Of a stretch of DNA of 64,000 nucleotides, positions 32,160 through 44,309 are shown piece after piece. Source of the stretch: Seriola aureovittata (Eukaryota > Chordata > Actinopteri > Carangiformes > Carangidae); NCBI RefSeq assembly GCF_021018895.1, contig NC_079368.1, forward strand, positions 12,590,001 to 12,654,000. The letters run 5' to 3'. Numbering within the stretch: the first letter of the stretch is position 1; every line of letters starts with the position of its first letter. The translations under genes and the position numbers were made by a program. The notes beneath the pieces are model-generated. The model did not search any database. It was not told the DNA's origin and was given only the letters and a program-made list of their open reading frames with translations.

Positions 32160-33423
32160 CAGGGACACCATCTCCCCTTACGTTAATGCATGTTTTTACC
32201 TTAATCCTCCCACTGAATCTTTGTACTCTCTATTTTGTAGAAAGGATAAAGAAAAAAATGTGACTCTCTGTTTTGATGTTTTTGAAGAAAACAAAATATT
32301 CTCACAAGTATGCAGAAATTACCCAGCCTCATTTTCTTGGATAAAATAGCAAAGACCTTTTTCCTGGACCAAAATAACTTATTTCCTTTTGAGATACAGT
32401 AGGAATGTTGGTGGGAGGGATCAGATCATGATGACAAATGATCACAAACTTGCTTTTCTTGTAAGAAACACAAACAGATTTTTATAGTGTATAGTCCTCT
32501 TTTTGATCCACACATATAACAAGCATTCCATTCTGCTCACCGTTTGCTTTGTGTGTTACATTGCTAAAAAAAATAATTTACTGCTCTTGACTGGTATACT
32601 GCTATATAATCAAGATTCATGTATCAGACATCATCTTATAATCATCTTCCTGTTTTTTCTGAGTTGTTCTGTAGCTGTGTATTTGTTACTGACAGTCTCA
32701 CAGCACATTTTAATTACCCAAACCAGAACAGCAGCATAACTAAAGATAAACAAGCAAAGGAAAAAGGCATTGCATTGACACCTGTATTTCTCTATCATTA
32801 TCACTCTTTGGATGGGCTGTAGCCTATTTTGTTCATATGGTGACAAATCTCCATAGATTTTTTTGACTCTGTCTCATCTTAATTTTTCCTAGATTTGAAG
32901 AAATTAAAACACTGTGTCGACACACAGATGATACAAATTTTTTTTTTTAAGTTTTAATCTTCTGTAATGTCTTAATTCTCTACGCTGTATATAAGAATGT
33001 ATAAAAAAAAAAAGTCAAAGATTTTCTCTTTTTCTATACTTGGCTTGTATGTTTGTATGTTGTATGCTTGTTTGATGGTATATATGTTCTTTGTATTTAG
33101 TCCAAACTTACAAATATATAGCTTCTACAAACTCGAACTGCCTCAAAATGTTTGTCTCCTGCTTTATTTCTCACATTCGTTTGTTTTCAACAAACAGAAA
33201 CTGTAATGGATATTATCATTATTATTATTAACAGCTTTTCTTTTTTTTTTTGAGCGTCCACATTATTTCAAATATTCATTTATAGTGTAAATATTTTATG
33301 TTAATGGGTGCAGTGTTCTGCTTGTTTGAAACATCGGGAAAAATAGGTGTTTTCTTTCTTTTAAGAATGACGCTGTTTCTGAATAACAACAAATACATTT
33401 TGCAGGAATTATACGTTGTGCAA

Positions 33424-33467
33424 AATAAACTATAAATAGGTCAGGTACATAACTATTTATGAATAAA
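33424..33467 (+). terminator. Candidate polyadenylation signals (two AATAAA)
   Basis: Two canonical AATAAA hexamers at 33424-33429 and 33462-33467 lie 1.36-1.40 kb after the stop codon on the gene strand in AT-rich DNA. They are the best end markers for the transcript, but a proximal site cannot be excluded. Confidence 0.4.
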
Positions 33468-34075
33468 CCATAAAAATTAATGAATACAATTTTCATAGTT
33501 CAGTTAATATTGCTATAGACACACAAAAGTCTGATTTTGATTATCTGTCACGCAACAAGACAGATGAGATGAGATGTAGGCTCGATGAGAGCAGAATATA
33601 TAACTTTTCAGCCTAAGTTTTGATTTTATTGGAAGAGTATGCATTAGTAGCATCTTTTAATATTCAAGTTTCATGAGTAAACTTGATTCCAATAATGTGG
33701 TGTACTTATTGTGTTTATATGGATTGACTTCCATGTACTGGGTAGAAAAAAAAGAAAAGAAAAAAAGTTGTGTGAACTGTAGTGCTATAATTACACCTAT
33801 AGGTGGAGACATTGCCTTTTCCAATTAGCCAGCAACAACCTTATTGAGACAGAGCTCATTGAAATGAACAGATTCCTCAGGACAAAAGGAAAAATATTTT
33901 GACAGGCAGAGAGGAGGCTCATTGTTACACACATTTTAGAAGTGGGATATCCAGACATTTCCAAAGCTAAAAATTGCTAATGCTGCTACACCTCAAACAG
34001 GATTTTCCCCCAGGGTAATAATGATTGATTGAAAATGACATTAATATTTCTTAACCATACACCTTTAATATTTAT

Positions 34076-34093
34076 GGGGGGGGGGGGGGGGGG
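34076..34093. repeat. Poly(G) run
   Basis: About 18 consecutive G bases, followed by GTTGAGGGGAGTGGTGGG. G-quadruplex-capable. Confidence 0.9.
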
Positions 34094-34476
34094 TTGAGGG
34101 GAGTGGTGGGCAGGTTATGCTCTTGTAGTGCCAGTGCAATAACAGTGTTTGGCAGATGCGCCGCTGTTCTGAAATAGAGAGGTAATGTTTGACATGGGTC
34201 TCATCCTGCCTGAACTGATGCCTGTTGACAGACTGACTAAATCTATCCAGGAGACTATTCTGTCGAGGTTATCCCAGAAGGCTAATCATCAGTGATATGT
34301 GTGAAAAGGTGATGAGCCTCTTATGAAATACTAATTGGGTTGCAAGGAAAAGACCATGAAAACCTCAAATGAGCAAGATTGAGAGATAGACAAAAAAAAT
34401 TGTTAATTTCAGTTTTAAGGAGGCAGTAAAGAGGGAAACTTTAATATTAATATTATAACACCAATTTATATGATTT

Positions 34477-34479
<3 letters not shown>

Positions 34480-34521
<42 letters not shown>

Positions 34522-34522
34522 G
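34480..34522. repeat. (GT)n microsatellite
   Basis: About 20 GT units with one GC near the end. Confidence 0.95.
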
Positions 34523-37328
34523 AAAGATAAACAGCCACAGAGTGAGAGATAAAGTGAGAGAGAGAGGACATCTGTGCGCGGAGAACATGAAGGCAAATTG
34601 GTCTCGACAGTTGCGTCCCCCCACCTTCTCTCGCTTTTCCATATCCCCGTTCCCATGGTCATCCCCACAACTCAGCTCTATCCCTTGTCTCTTCAGATTA
34701 AACAGAGTGATAGGGGGACACCGGCTAATGTGCCAATCAACTTTCCCTTCCCCTTTGTCTTTAGGCTGTTCCTTCCTTCTGTGACCCTCATCAGTAACAA
34801 AAACCCTTTCACTAGGGTGCTAAACTAACAGAGGAGACACCCACCCCACCTCACCCCACCCCACTCCCTCCTCTCCTGACTTTCCCCTTTATCTCTTATT
34901 TAACTGACAGACCCTATCTGACTGGTTGAGGACTGACAAGTGTGGGATGGCCGAGGTGAAGTGGCGGTAGGGAAGTGCCACTCATTGTAGTGTTATCAGC
35001 ACAAAGGCCAACGACAGAAACCTAATCTGACCTGGCTGCTGATGGCTTGTGGCTTATTGGCTGTGTTTCTGCTCTGAAGCAGATCCTGGCAACCCCCGAG
35101 ATACTTGGAGGGGAGGATAAGCACAGACACACACAAGTGTATGCACATAGGCATGGACACACACACATGAAACACACATGCATGCACACCCAACCGCAGA
35201 CGCCCACTATTCTTAGCCCCCATTTCAGAATCAACCTCCTTCTCCTTGCCACTCCTCAACCTCCGCCTGTCATCATCTAACTAATAGTTTGCTGCAACTT
35301 TTTGTGATTAATTATGTGTTTGGGAGAGGTGTCGGTTTACAGGAGACAAAAATCTTACCACAGCAATCTCATAACTCTGTGTTCAGCCCTTCCTTCTTTA
35401 TTTTACCGTAGCTGCAAGCACCTGTGTGCAAGTGTGAGACTGGGACTTTTTTTTGGCTGTTCTGCAGGAGGAAACATGAAGGACAGGGTCACTGTGTCTC
35501 TCCTCAAGGCTTAAGGTTACCTTACCAATTTTTGTGCCAGAAGACTGCCCGGTTGCATCTTTCCCAAGTGCTATGAAACTTACAGTACCCATAGTGCTCT
35601 GCTTTCGTAAAGGTTTGGCAGAGCTCGAACATCCAGCGTTATTCTGAAAATACTTACGAAGCTCCTGTTTTTTTTTTTTTTTCTTCCCTTGCTGAAATAA
35701 AGATCAGTGTTTGTAAGCACCTGTACATGAGAACACTCTCTGAGAAAATGGGTTTCATTTTCTTTTTGGCTCTTTGTTCTGCTGGGGCAACAGATACCAC
35801 AGGCAATATTTCAACCATGGGATCAAACATTACCCACCGGCAACAGAAACTCCATTGCTTGCCTCGGTGGTGTCTCAGAATGTGAATCCACTACTGATGC
35901 TGTTTGCTTTTGAGATGATCTCAAGGCTACAACTGTTATCTGGGAAGAATTTCTCTAAACTATTATGCTTCCTCAACATAAATCAGCTTTAGCTGGGTGA
36001 TAATTCCATCTGGTATAAGTCTTGATTAAACCTTTGCTTTTAGACATCTCTCTTGTTCTTGACATTGTCAGTTTCTGTTTTCCCTTTAAAGATAATCTTC
36101 AAAACCGCTGAAGTAGATAACGCCTCGGAAGCTCCTGATGGCTCCAGCCAAGATTTTACTGTCAGCATAGAAACCGGCCCATTAACTTCTGAAGCCCTCT
36201 TTGGCAAAGCTCCCTTTCCCCTCCATTGCCATCAAAAAGCTATTTCCTTCGGCCAGTCCCACACAACCCTAACAATGAACAGAGGATTAGAACATCTCTC
36301 TGTCTTGAAGCAAAAAAAAAAAAAAAGTAAAAATGGATTAAAAAAAAAAAAATCTCTTTTTACCAGTCATTGGTGAAGACTAGTTGGCAGCATTTCCTCC
36401 CTGGGATTTTTCCTGACATGATTCCCAAGAGGCGGTTTTTGCTTTTACGATACAATTCCTGCACTTGCAATCAGCCAACATGTGGCATTGTGATCCAATC
36501 ACAGAGATTTTTTTCCCCCCTTCAGTTCATAAATGGTTAAGTCTCTCAGTCCATTGTGAAGGAATCTTCAAAGTGGCTGGAAACCACAGGGGAACATTGG
36601 TAGTTGTTAATTAATGCAACAGACTCTGTACAAATGCTTTATTTTCCTGATTCTAAAGATGAAAAAAATAATAATCATGCTTTGAATATAGCAACAGGCT
36701 CGTCCAAATCTCTTACCTCATCTTCAAGCCGTTACCCTGGACAATGAAATGCTGTTGTTTCTCTGAAAACCATAAGTGATTTTTATTAACTCTGCTGTGG
36801 TTCCAGAAGAAATATCTCTCTCTCTGATTTAGGTTTATTGGATTTTTGTTCATACCGATCATTTATGTTTCCATTCAGTAAATTGACATAAAATGTGTTT
36901 TGCTAAAATGATCTTTTCTGGTCTTTATGACTATCATTGAATTTGAAAGAAATGGGAAACATGACAGAGGCTGTGGTAACCGCTGAGAGGCATCTAAAGC
37001 AAAATTGGCCAAGATAAATGACGGATAATATGGTTTAATCTTAAAATTTTCTAAATTGCTTTCAATCCAGTAAATGACTTTAAATGTTTTGGATTGCTTG
37101 TGATTGTGCCCATTTTCATATTTTTTAATAAACAGCCAGAGTAAAAAATTACCCGAAGAATAGAGAAATATTGTCAAAGTAAATCATGTTCTTAAAATGA
37201 AGACTAAAACGTTTTCAGGAGTCACCAGTCAACATGTAAATGTAGGTAAAGTCTCGGAGGTCAATTATGGGGTGAGCTGTCTCTTACCCAAAAGACTATC
37301 AGGGGTGAAAGCCCCTGTCCCCTCGTGA

Positions 37329-37393
<65 letters not shown>
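37329..37393. repeat. (CA)n microsatellite
   Basis: Two long CA runs separated by a single phase slip (CACAACAC). Confidence 0.95.
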
Positions 37394-37398
<5 letters not shown>

Positions 37399-38413
37399 CC
37401 GCTTTGGGTTTCACACACACTGCCTGTGGCACCACAATCACTGCCAGATGCTGTGACTTTCTCTCAGACAATTCATTTCACAAGTATCTCTGAAGGAGTG
37501 ATGCCGATGGTGCCATTTGAGGGAGACAAATGTACGTGTGCTAGTGAGTGTTGGGGATATGCCGGTGGCAGTGTGTGAAAAGGACACATATGAGATCAGA
37601 TAGAGTTGAGACTAATTCACAGCCTGGCCTGAGGACACCAAGCAGGATAATGTGAGACATCTTTTCTCACACCATTTAGGCTAGGCCCACAGGGACACGT
37701 TGTTTATTTCTTGGCTGAACTACATGATTTCAGGCAAGAAGTGTGGTTCAGAAACACGGAAAAAACATGGCACCATTTTATGCAGCTGCAAAAAAAAAAA
37801 AGAAAAGAAAAAAACAAACAAAAAAAACAACATCAAAACGATAACAAAAACAGGGGGAAAAAATTTAATTCAATGCAAAAAAAAAATGATACTAGCCTAA
37901 CCAATTTTTTTTTTCACCCCTGCAATAAGACATGTACAACAACTTGGTCCTTGCTGTACCAATGATTGTGATGTTAACCATGCAGATTTATAGTGGATGA
38001 GACACCCAGAGCCAGCCCTTGGCAGCCCAGGCACAGTGCCCGCCCCAGGGGAGGGGGATGATGGAGAGCAAACAGCTAATAATTAATACCATGATTACAC
38101 AGGCTGCAACAACATAGGGAGACAAACCTTCACACACCCCGGCAGGGACCTGACCAAGACTGATAGCACAGGAGCACGCAAGTACACACACAGATGCACA
38201 AATGTACAAACATAGGCATGCACGCACTGTATCTGCCACACTCACACACTAACAGCAACCAGGGGCAGCACTCAGGCAATTAATAGCACAGCATATAACA
38301 TCTCTTTGTTCACACAAAGATCAATTAGAAAATGTGAAAGCCACACTGGAGCATAAGTGGAAAAAACTGTAATTTTATTGTTCTGTTCAGATTATGGCAT
38401 GTGCGACATGAAA

Positions 38414-38437
38414 TCCTATTCTATTCTATTCTATTCT
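38414..38437. repeat. (CTATT)n pentanucleotide repeat
   Basis: About four to five CTATT units. Confidence 0.85.
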
Positions 38438-39078
38438 GCTTTGCTCATTTGAGCCACTGGTGTTTGCTGTTTCACTGTAAACTGAACACCAGTCCCTCTG
38501 TGTCAGTTTGGCTACTGTGAGACATTTTAAAGTAAATAAATCCAGCTTGCTAACCAACCACTAAACCCTACCTGCTATGTGTAGAGCTGATACTATAATT
38601 CAAAACCTAAAAAGACCATAAAAATGTGTTTAGGCTGTAACAATACCACCCAGACCCCCCTGTGTGTATGTGTGTGTGAATGAAACCTCCCTTCCTATAC
38701 AGCCATTACCTAAGCCACACAGTAGGATAACAACATTAAAACGTCACGGTCACCCTCATTAGCAGCCAGGCTGGAGTTCCTTTGATTTGTACGTGCATGC
38801 ACAAGGTCTGCGATGGCTTCCATATGGGCACCCCTTCATTTTTTAATATAACCAGCATCACGTTACTCCAAGATGAGGTGATCCCAATTTCTCCGAAACC
38901 TCAAGTATTTTTCTAAATGTGCTCGACATGTCCAGGATTTCCTAGCATTTGAAGAGATGCAGGGGCGGTGTGTGTTTTCACTACAGTGTGGCTTGCCTGA
39001 CTCCCGGCGTATATGTGTGTGTCAAATCCAGAGAGGGAGAGAAAGACAGTTTGTGTGCAGTAATATGTATGTTTAAAT

Positions 39079-39095
39079 GTGTGTGTGTGTGTGTG

Positions 39096-39129
<34 letters not shown>
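39079..39129. repeat. (GT)n microsatellite
   Basis: GT run with one TTAGT interruption near 39096. Confidence 0.95.
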
Positions 39130-39131
<2 letters not shown>

Positions 39132-39360
39132 TATAAAGAGATGCCAACCATGGAGGGGCCATGCAGGGCCCACCGGCCCACATCCCTTGGCCACCACTTC
39201 CTCCCTCTCCGTGCCACATTGACTGTGTTTCCATTACCACAGTGGAAGGAACAATAAAGGGCTGATGTGTGGATGTGTGGTCTACTAGCACAGCAAAGGC
39301 CTGGACAGCTCTGGACACATTGGACTAAGCTAGTGAGACCTGGAGAGCTTTATGTTTGTG

Positions 39361-39412
39361 TGTATGTGTGTGTGTGCGCGCGCGCGCACGTGCAAATACT
39401 GAGAGCTGTACC

Positions 39413-39445
<33 letters not shown>

Positions 39446-39466
39446 TGCATACTGAGAGCTGTACCT
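39361..39466. repeat. Duplicated GT/CG unit with flanking 18-mer
   Basis: ATACTGAGAGCTGTACCT occurs at 39396-39413 and again at 39449-39466. Each copy is preceded by an alternating purine-pyrimidine tract: the first TG...TGCGCGCGCGCGCACGTG, the second pure GT. This is a two-copy tandem unit of about 53 bases. Confidence 0.9.
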
Positions 39467-40589
39467 GATGACTCACGAGAGGGTTATTACAGTTGTCTTA
39501 TATATTTTTGCCCCAGTCTAATTTTAAGTTCTCAGCCTGCTCAGATCAGATAATAACAGCTTAAGTTCTAAGTATTGACCCATCTACTATAGGGTTTTTC
39601 TCCAAATGGGTCCAAATCCATTTGCTATTAGTATTATCTATCGTGACGTAGTGCCACATAATTATGATCTACCGTTCACAAAAATTGGCAAATTGAAGAT
39701 ATTTATTGTGAATGTCTCAACCCCATTTCTTTGGAATCCACACAGGAAATAACAAGTGACAAGAAATAAGCCATGACATTTATTTTGTCCATTAAACTGC
39801 AGTTTTGGTTTCAAAACAAAGCCTCCCCTGCATGCGCCTGCAGAATAAAAGAGCTAAATCATCGCTGAAACTGAAATTGAATTAAATGAAAAACTTAAAC
39901 CTGGCTGTGGTATCACTGAAAAAAATTAGCTTATGATACAGAAAGAGTTTCTCACCTCTTTGTTTCTTTGTTTCAGGAGATGATGACACATTTGATCCTG
40001 TCTCGCAGCATCACATGTCAACATCCTCATGCCCTGTCACTCTGACAGCTCACAGCCCGCGAGGCAAAGGATCATGGGTGCTGTGTCAGACACAGCGGGG
40101 AGGTCGGAGGAAGGCAAGCTAAATGCACGATGTGTGTTTCTGTGTGTCACTGTGTGCGTATGTGTCTGTGTGTCCCTGTGTGTGTGTGTGACGACGTGAG
40201 AGTGTGCATGTGTGTCAGTCTGAAGGGATGGATGTATGCCAAAGGCGAGAGCAACACCATGTCAGAGTGCTAGCAGACGATGCCCATTTCAGATACACTA
40301 ATTCAAACAGTCAGCTCAGCCATGAAACCATTTCCTCCCATGATTCCTCCACTCCCTTCCTTTCTGCTCCACGTGCGTCAGCAGGGTATTGCAAGGTGTA
40401 GCAACAGTCATACCTACCTTAGTTTAAAGTCCAAATTTTGTTATCTTGAGATTATCAGGTTGTAGCTGCCTCCAGGAAAGTGGATATTGAGCTTCAAAGT
40501 TTTCACCATCCTTTCCACCAAAAAAACATTGTCATCCTGTTTCTCCACTCATTTTTCAGGGTTTCCCTTTCATTTGCCACCCACTACTC

Positions 40590-40890
40590 GAAAGTTTAAG
40601 AACACCCCGATTTTCATAGTGTAATGTATAATTAACGCATACACCAAATATAGAATAAAGTTGTTTTTTTTTAATTCTACATTTGATCTACATTTTTAAA
40701 TTTTGACTCATTCAGCAGCCGAACACTTGTGACATTCTTTCTACAATGGAAATGAAATTTTATTTAGAAAGTTTGTCCCAACACTGTTGCATAAGTTCCA
40801 ACTAATGTGTTGTACTTGTAAGCTGCTATTCTTTCATTTTCTGTCCAGTTCTTCCCAAACCAGCTCCATATAGTGTTGAAGTTTGGAAAA
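40590..40890 (-). mobile_element. Tc1-like DNA transposon 3' fragment (transposase C-terminus remnant)
   Basis: Reading the minus strand gives a recognisable C-terminal Tc1-family segment: VWEELDRK, then LQVQHISWNLCNSVGTNF, stop codons, then a decayed tail. It ends in ACTCGAAAGTTTAAGAAC on the + strand, matching the familiar CGAAAGTTT terminus of this fish Tc1 family. It lacks the catalytic part and is inactive. Confidence 0.7.
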
Positions 40891-41037
40891 TGTGATGTTC
40901 TTCCATCACAGTTTCTGCCTCCATCTGGTTCTTTCTTCTAATGTTCTAGGTCTTGCTGTATCTTGCTCTCTCTCTCTGTCTCCCTCTCTCTCTCTCTCTC
41001 TGTCTCTCTCAATACGCACAAACATTTTAACATGAAA

Positions 41038-41094
41038 TATACATATATATGTATATATAAATATATATATATGTATATATGTGTGTGTGTATAT
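41038..41094. repeat. (AT)n/(GT)n mixed repeat
   Basis: Alternating ATATAT and GTATAT passes into GTGTGTGT. A CT-rich stretch sits at 40965-41009. Confidence 0.85.
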
Positions 41095-42201
41095 TGTGTT
41101 GTATATGTGCCTGCAATGCATATTTATTTTGTCATGTAGATGTAATGTTTACACAGTGCGCGTGGAAATGTATTTATTTACATATTTTTCCACAGGGTGT
41201 GTTTACTTCAGGAGCCTTACCCTGTAAATATTCTTAACTGTGTATCATATGGTAATTAAGAGTTCAAAATGCAGTTTCTCATTCTGTCAATCAATTAAGT
41301 GTTTTTCTCTGTCATTAAGCATCTGCTGTATTTCCAAATCCACATTTGTGTTGTTTTGCCATGGAGTCAGTGCTTGTTTTGCTGCTTCCAGTCTACATGA
41401 CCACAACTATTACCATAACAGGCACACACTACCAAGGCCTTATATGGCACGCACTGGTTATTTTATCATGCTCATCCATTCAAAAATATTTGCATATTTT
41501 TATTATTCTACACATATACAAACAGACATGAAGAAAGAAACTAAGTCACTGAGTTCTCTAACTTGTTGGCTAAGCTTCATATGTGGTAAAGTGTCTTCCT
41601 TTGTTGACATGATGTCTAACTCTTAGTGTCAAACGTTGAAGACTAATTTTTCTCTGCGAATGTGGAGATTTGGGAAGTAAAGTAAAGATAAATAACGGCA
41701 TGCTAGCATGAATGAGACAAACGTCATTGCCATGGTAGCAATGGTATTAAATAAATAAATGACTGGCCCTACAGTGTAATTGCCCATTAAAGCCTGGAAC
41801 ATTGCACGATTATGAGATCTGTCCAACAAAGACCATTCTGTAGTTTAAACCAGAGACCAATCATATTACATACAGAGCTAGTGTGGAAATTATGATGGCC
41901 TCATGCAAAGATATGAATAGTAGGCCAGTAATAGTTGTGGCTTTGCCTGAATGATCCCCTTTGAACCAACAGTTGGTTATAGCATTGCCTTCAAATCGCT
42001 TAAGCTGTCCGCCACTGTCAGACAAAAAGAGTACCACCTACTTTCAGTGTTTTGGTCAAGATATAATGCGTTTCACAGGTGTAGGAGGCTTGGGGTAATT
42101 GGTAATGGGCAACGGCAACTGGGGCCCCTGTGTGCCACCTGGAGAATCACACTACACCCGCCAACCACCCCCCATTTGCTCCCCCAGCATCCACCCTGAG
42201 T

Positions 42202-42207
42202 CACACA

Positions 42208-42257
<50 letters not shown>

Positions 42258-42261
42258 CTAC

Positions 42262-42294
<33 letters not shown>

Positions 42295-42311
42295 GCACGC
42301 ACGCACACACA
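42202..42311. repeat. (CA)n microsatellite with GCAC units
   Basis: About 110 bases of CA repeat with a few interruptions and a terminal run of ACGC units (42289-42305). Confidence 0.95.
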
Positions 42312-43314
42312 GTAGTCGCAGAAGGATGTTCCTTGGAAGCAGCAACAGTGAAAACTGGCTCTCGAAGTGGATGTATAAATAGTCCCCACACTGCACAACA
42401 TGTTCTGTTTTGATGTAATTATGGTGCAGGAAGAGCCTGGTTTAGCAGGGAGCGCTCTTGGGCAGCCATTGTGGGGTCTTTAGCAAGGGATTTGGTGAGG
42501 AAAACGGTTGCACCTGGCTGAGCTTGGTGCTTTTTGGAGTCGGGAGGAAAAGGAAAGAGAAGACAGAGACCTAAGAGAGAGACAGGCATGGAGTGAGAGG
42601 AGGTGAGATACAGAGAATACAGAGATACAGCCACTCTCTCCAACACACACGCACAGTCACAGACGCCGACACATGCACACTCACGCTCTTACTGTTGTAG
42701 GAACACCTGGACTTGATGAGGGCCAGATGTTCTGGCCAGTAAGACCTGCTGTAAAGTGGAAAACAAAGAGGACTGAGGGATAACACAAGCTGGGGCATGA
42801 AGCAGATACTCTATCTATAATCTCATTTAAATGGATCATTTAGGCCCCCCACGCCACTCGGTGTCACTTGCCAACATGTTGGATTGATTCAGTTTGCACA
42901 AATCCCCGGAGAGCGATCCGCTTGTTAACAAAAGTTGAGGAGACAGACATTTCATTGGCAGACTTCGTCTCCTTTTCAGTCAAGCAAATGGAAGATAAAA
43001 TGAGGTAATGGTCACTGTGCTAAGAAGAGAGGAAGAGGCTGTATGTGATGCGCTAAATTCTGTGCAGGTATCCATAGTGGCAGAGTGCAAAATCATCTTA
43101 ATGTGACCTGGAGTTACACTGTCCTACAGAGAAGGAGCATAGTTTTTGAAAGCTGACTGAGGCAGGTTTGGAAAGAGGAGTATGTGTGCTGAACACAAGG
43201 GGGAGCACTTATCCTTTGCCTGTGTTTCCCAGGCTGCACAGTCTACCCTTACTTCAGAGCGAAGCAATCTTTTCCAGTCCATTGTTCCCTCTTATAAATC
43301 ATGAAGTCCTGAGT

Positions 43315-43320
43315 CTGTGT

Positions 43321-43350
<30 letters not shown>
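43315..43350. repeat. (GT)n microsatellite
   Basis: About 17 GT units with one TCT interruption. Confidence 0.95.
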
Positions 43351-43351
<1 letters not shown>

Positions 43352-43659
43352 AAAATATACTGAACACAACCTATCAGTCTAATCAACCTAATCACACCCA
43401 CCCACACACACAGAGCAAATATGGAATATTTAAAAAAAGCAACATTGTGCCTTCGACTCAAACTTTTCTAAAAACTGAGCACTCAACCTGACTACTGAAA
43501 AAAAAATGTATATATAAAAAACAAACACTTCCAAATACTGAAATGAAAGCTGTAACCTTTTCAGGATATGTAAGGCAACTGTAGTAATTCCAAAACACAA
43601 TGGACCTCAACACGCTCCCTCTTAACACTTGTTCAGGCCTGTGGCATTGAATGATTTGA

Positions 43660-43790
43660 ATTCTTACTCTGGTGAGTTTCCCCCCTCCGTGAATTAATTA
43701 GTCTTTGCCAAAGCGGGCCACATTTGTCATTCGAATTTATGCTAATGAGTGCCGAGGTCTCGTGGAAGAGCTGATAGGCCAGAGCAGCTG
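43660..43790. promoter_or_regulatory. Candidate conserved regulatory element
   Basis: A unique, non-repetitive block with a homeodomain-type AATTAATTAG (43692-43701), a POU-like ATGCTAAT (43739-43746) and other structured motifs, adjoining simple repeats. It reads like a conserved non-coding element. This is judged by composition and motif content alone. Confidence 0.3.
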
Positions 43791-43939
43791 CTCTGTCCTT
43801 GCGGGGCCTAACTGTCTCCCCCTTTTTAACTGCTCCATCTCTCTGTCTACTCCTCTGTCTGGTTCCTCATCCCATTTCTCTCTTTCAGGTTTTGTCTGCC
43901 TCTCTAACACCACCACCCCTCCAACCCCCTCCTCCCCTC

Positions 43940-44025
43940 TTCTCTCTCCCTTCAGCTCCTTCTCCCTCCCTCCCTCTCTCTCTCTCTCTCTCTCTCCTCC
44001 TTGTCTCTCCTCCTGTGGCCTTATC
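43940..44025. repeat. Polypyrimidine CT-rich tract
   Basis: Long pyrimidine-rich stretch including (TC)n at 43975-43996. The opposite strand reads as GA-rich open frames (RERERE) that are artefacts. Confidence 0.85.
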
Positions 44026-44260
44026 ATCCCACCTCCTCCTTGTCTCCAACCTCCCGCTGGTCCTGGGCTCCATGACCTGTCAGTGGAGAAGAGGCTGCCC
44101 GTGTCCCAGGCTGATAAGGCAGCTAATTATCCAACACTTCACACACTAGGGGAAGCGGATCGGCAAACAGACAGCCACACACATACAGAACTATATGGGC
44201 TGCAAAAAAACACTGTCAGACGTATGCATGCACCAGTGGGATACAACACACCAAAAGTTC

Positions 44261-44309
44261 ATAGATAGCTAGATAGATAGATAGATAGATACATAGATAG
44301 ATAGATAGA
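44261..44309. repeat. (GATA)n tetranucleotide repeat
   Basis: About ten GATA units with two interruptions (AGCT and ACAT). Confidence 0.95.

Larger units (their letters stand above)
32066..33470 (+). other. 3' UTR of the drebrin-like gene (end estimated)
   Basis: Begins after the TAG stop. A CA-rich stretch at 32089-32159 comes first, followed by AT-rich sequence with T and ATT runs. Possible poly(A) signals are ATTAAA at 32903-32908 and AATAAA at 33424-33429 and 33462-33467. No coding exon was seen in it. Which signal is used is unknown. Confidence 0.5.

Noticed and set aside
39976..40122. Possible exon after TTTGTTTCAG (reads GDDDTFDPVSQHHMSTSS and on to a stop)
   Set aside because: The acceptor is good and the frame is open for 48 codons, but no partner exon, no family motif and no donor were found.
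43705..44268. 187-codon open frame, longest in the window
   Set aside because: Its middle is a CT-rich low-complexity tract (long Ser/Leu/Pro runs), and the first part overlaps the candidate regulatory block. Not a credible protein.
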